A stretch of 6,409 nt of DNA from Bdellovibrionales bacterium (GTDB taxonomy: Bacteria; Bdellovibrionota; Bdellovibrionia; Bdellovibrionales; JAMPXM01): the NCBI GenBank assembly GCA_005792225.1, contig SXSP01000296.1:1-6409 (forward strand), in the 5' to 3' direction. Under the pieces are notes generated by a model. It was not told where the DNA came from. It searched no databases and was given only the letters and a program-made list of their open reading frames with translations. Positions within the stretch are counted from its first letter, which is position 1. Every line of letters begins with the position of its first letter. Shown piece by piece: positions 6,364 through 6,409 of this stretch. The position numbers and the translations under genes are program-made.

Positions 6364-6409
6364 ATGAGCGAACGCAAACCCATTTCTTTTCTTGGCGATT
6401 ACATCGACG
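6364..6409 (+). CDS. astD: Probable succinylglutamate-semialdehyde dehydrogenase, 5' end only
   Basis: Only the first 15 codons are in the window; the gene runs off the right edge. ATG at 6364 is preceded by GAGAGG (6353-6358), which overlaps the astA stop and leaves 5 nt of spacing, so translation initiation here is well supported. The peptide begins MSERKPISFLGDYID. The piece FLGDYID resembles the opening 'hydrophobic-x-Gly-x-aromatic-hydrophobic' strand of NAD(P)-dependent aldehyde dehydrogenases, such as the WINGDW start of E. coli AstD. Position directly after astA fits AstD, which oxidises N-succinylglutamate semialdehyde to N-succinylglutamate. That a gene starts here is likely; its identity rests on a short peptide plus context and is an inference. 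Confidence 0.6.
   Translation, partial: MSERKPISFLGDYID

Overview
The window is a 6.4 kb stretch of tightly packed bacterial chromosome with two divergent gene sets. They meet at a short intergenic region at about 2460-2571, which is the only non-coding gap longer than about 20 bp between genes. There are no RNA genes, insertion sequences, CRISPR arrays or phage genes. Base composition looks like mid-50s percent G+C and is even throughout, so nothing suggests recent transfer. The gene types (a BatE-like TPR/SH3 membrane protein, a PerM/AI-2E family permease, a cyclic-nucleotide-binding protein, and arginine succinyltransferase genes) fit a Gram-negative bacterium. A Bdellovibrionota-like or other 'deltaproteobacterial' host is my guess, from gene content alone and with low confidence.

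Leftward set (minus strand, 2459 down to 18): a secreted or membrane TPR protein with two transmembrane helices and a C-terminal SH3-like domain (BatE-like), then a stand-alone cyclic-nucleotide-binding-domain protein, then a PerM/AI-2E-family permease. The first pair overlap by an ATGA stop/start (1638-1641) and the second by 29 bp (1060-1088), so they almost certainly form one translationally coupled operon. Their shared role is unknown; it looks like an envelope or stress-sensing module.

Rightward set (plus strand, 2572 to beyond 6409): a divergent class III aminotransferase, an M20 zinc deacylase, arginine N-succinyltransferase (AstA), and the first 15 codons of what is probably succinylglutamate-semialdehyde dehydrogenase (AstD). 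Gaps are 19 bp, a 4-bp overlap, and 9 bp. This looks like an arginine succinyltransferase (AST) catabolic operon. AstA succinylates arginine, the aminotransferase probably does the AstC step on succinylornithine, AstD oxidises the semialdehyde, and the M20 enzyme is well placed to remove the succinyl group in place of the usual M14-family AstE. AstB (succinylarginine dihydrolase) is not in the window. It may lie downstream or elsewhere.

The most interesting points are the apparent replacement of AstE by an M20 enzyme, an aminotransferase that departs from several class III signature residues, and the compact back-to-back promoter region with an imperfect dyad between the two sets. I saw no wholly new kind of system.
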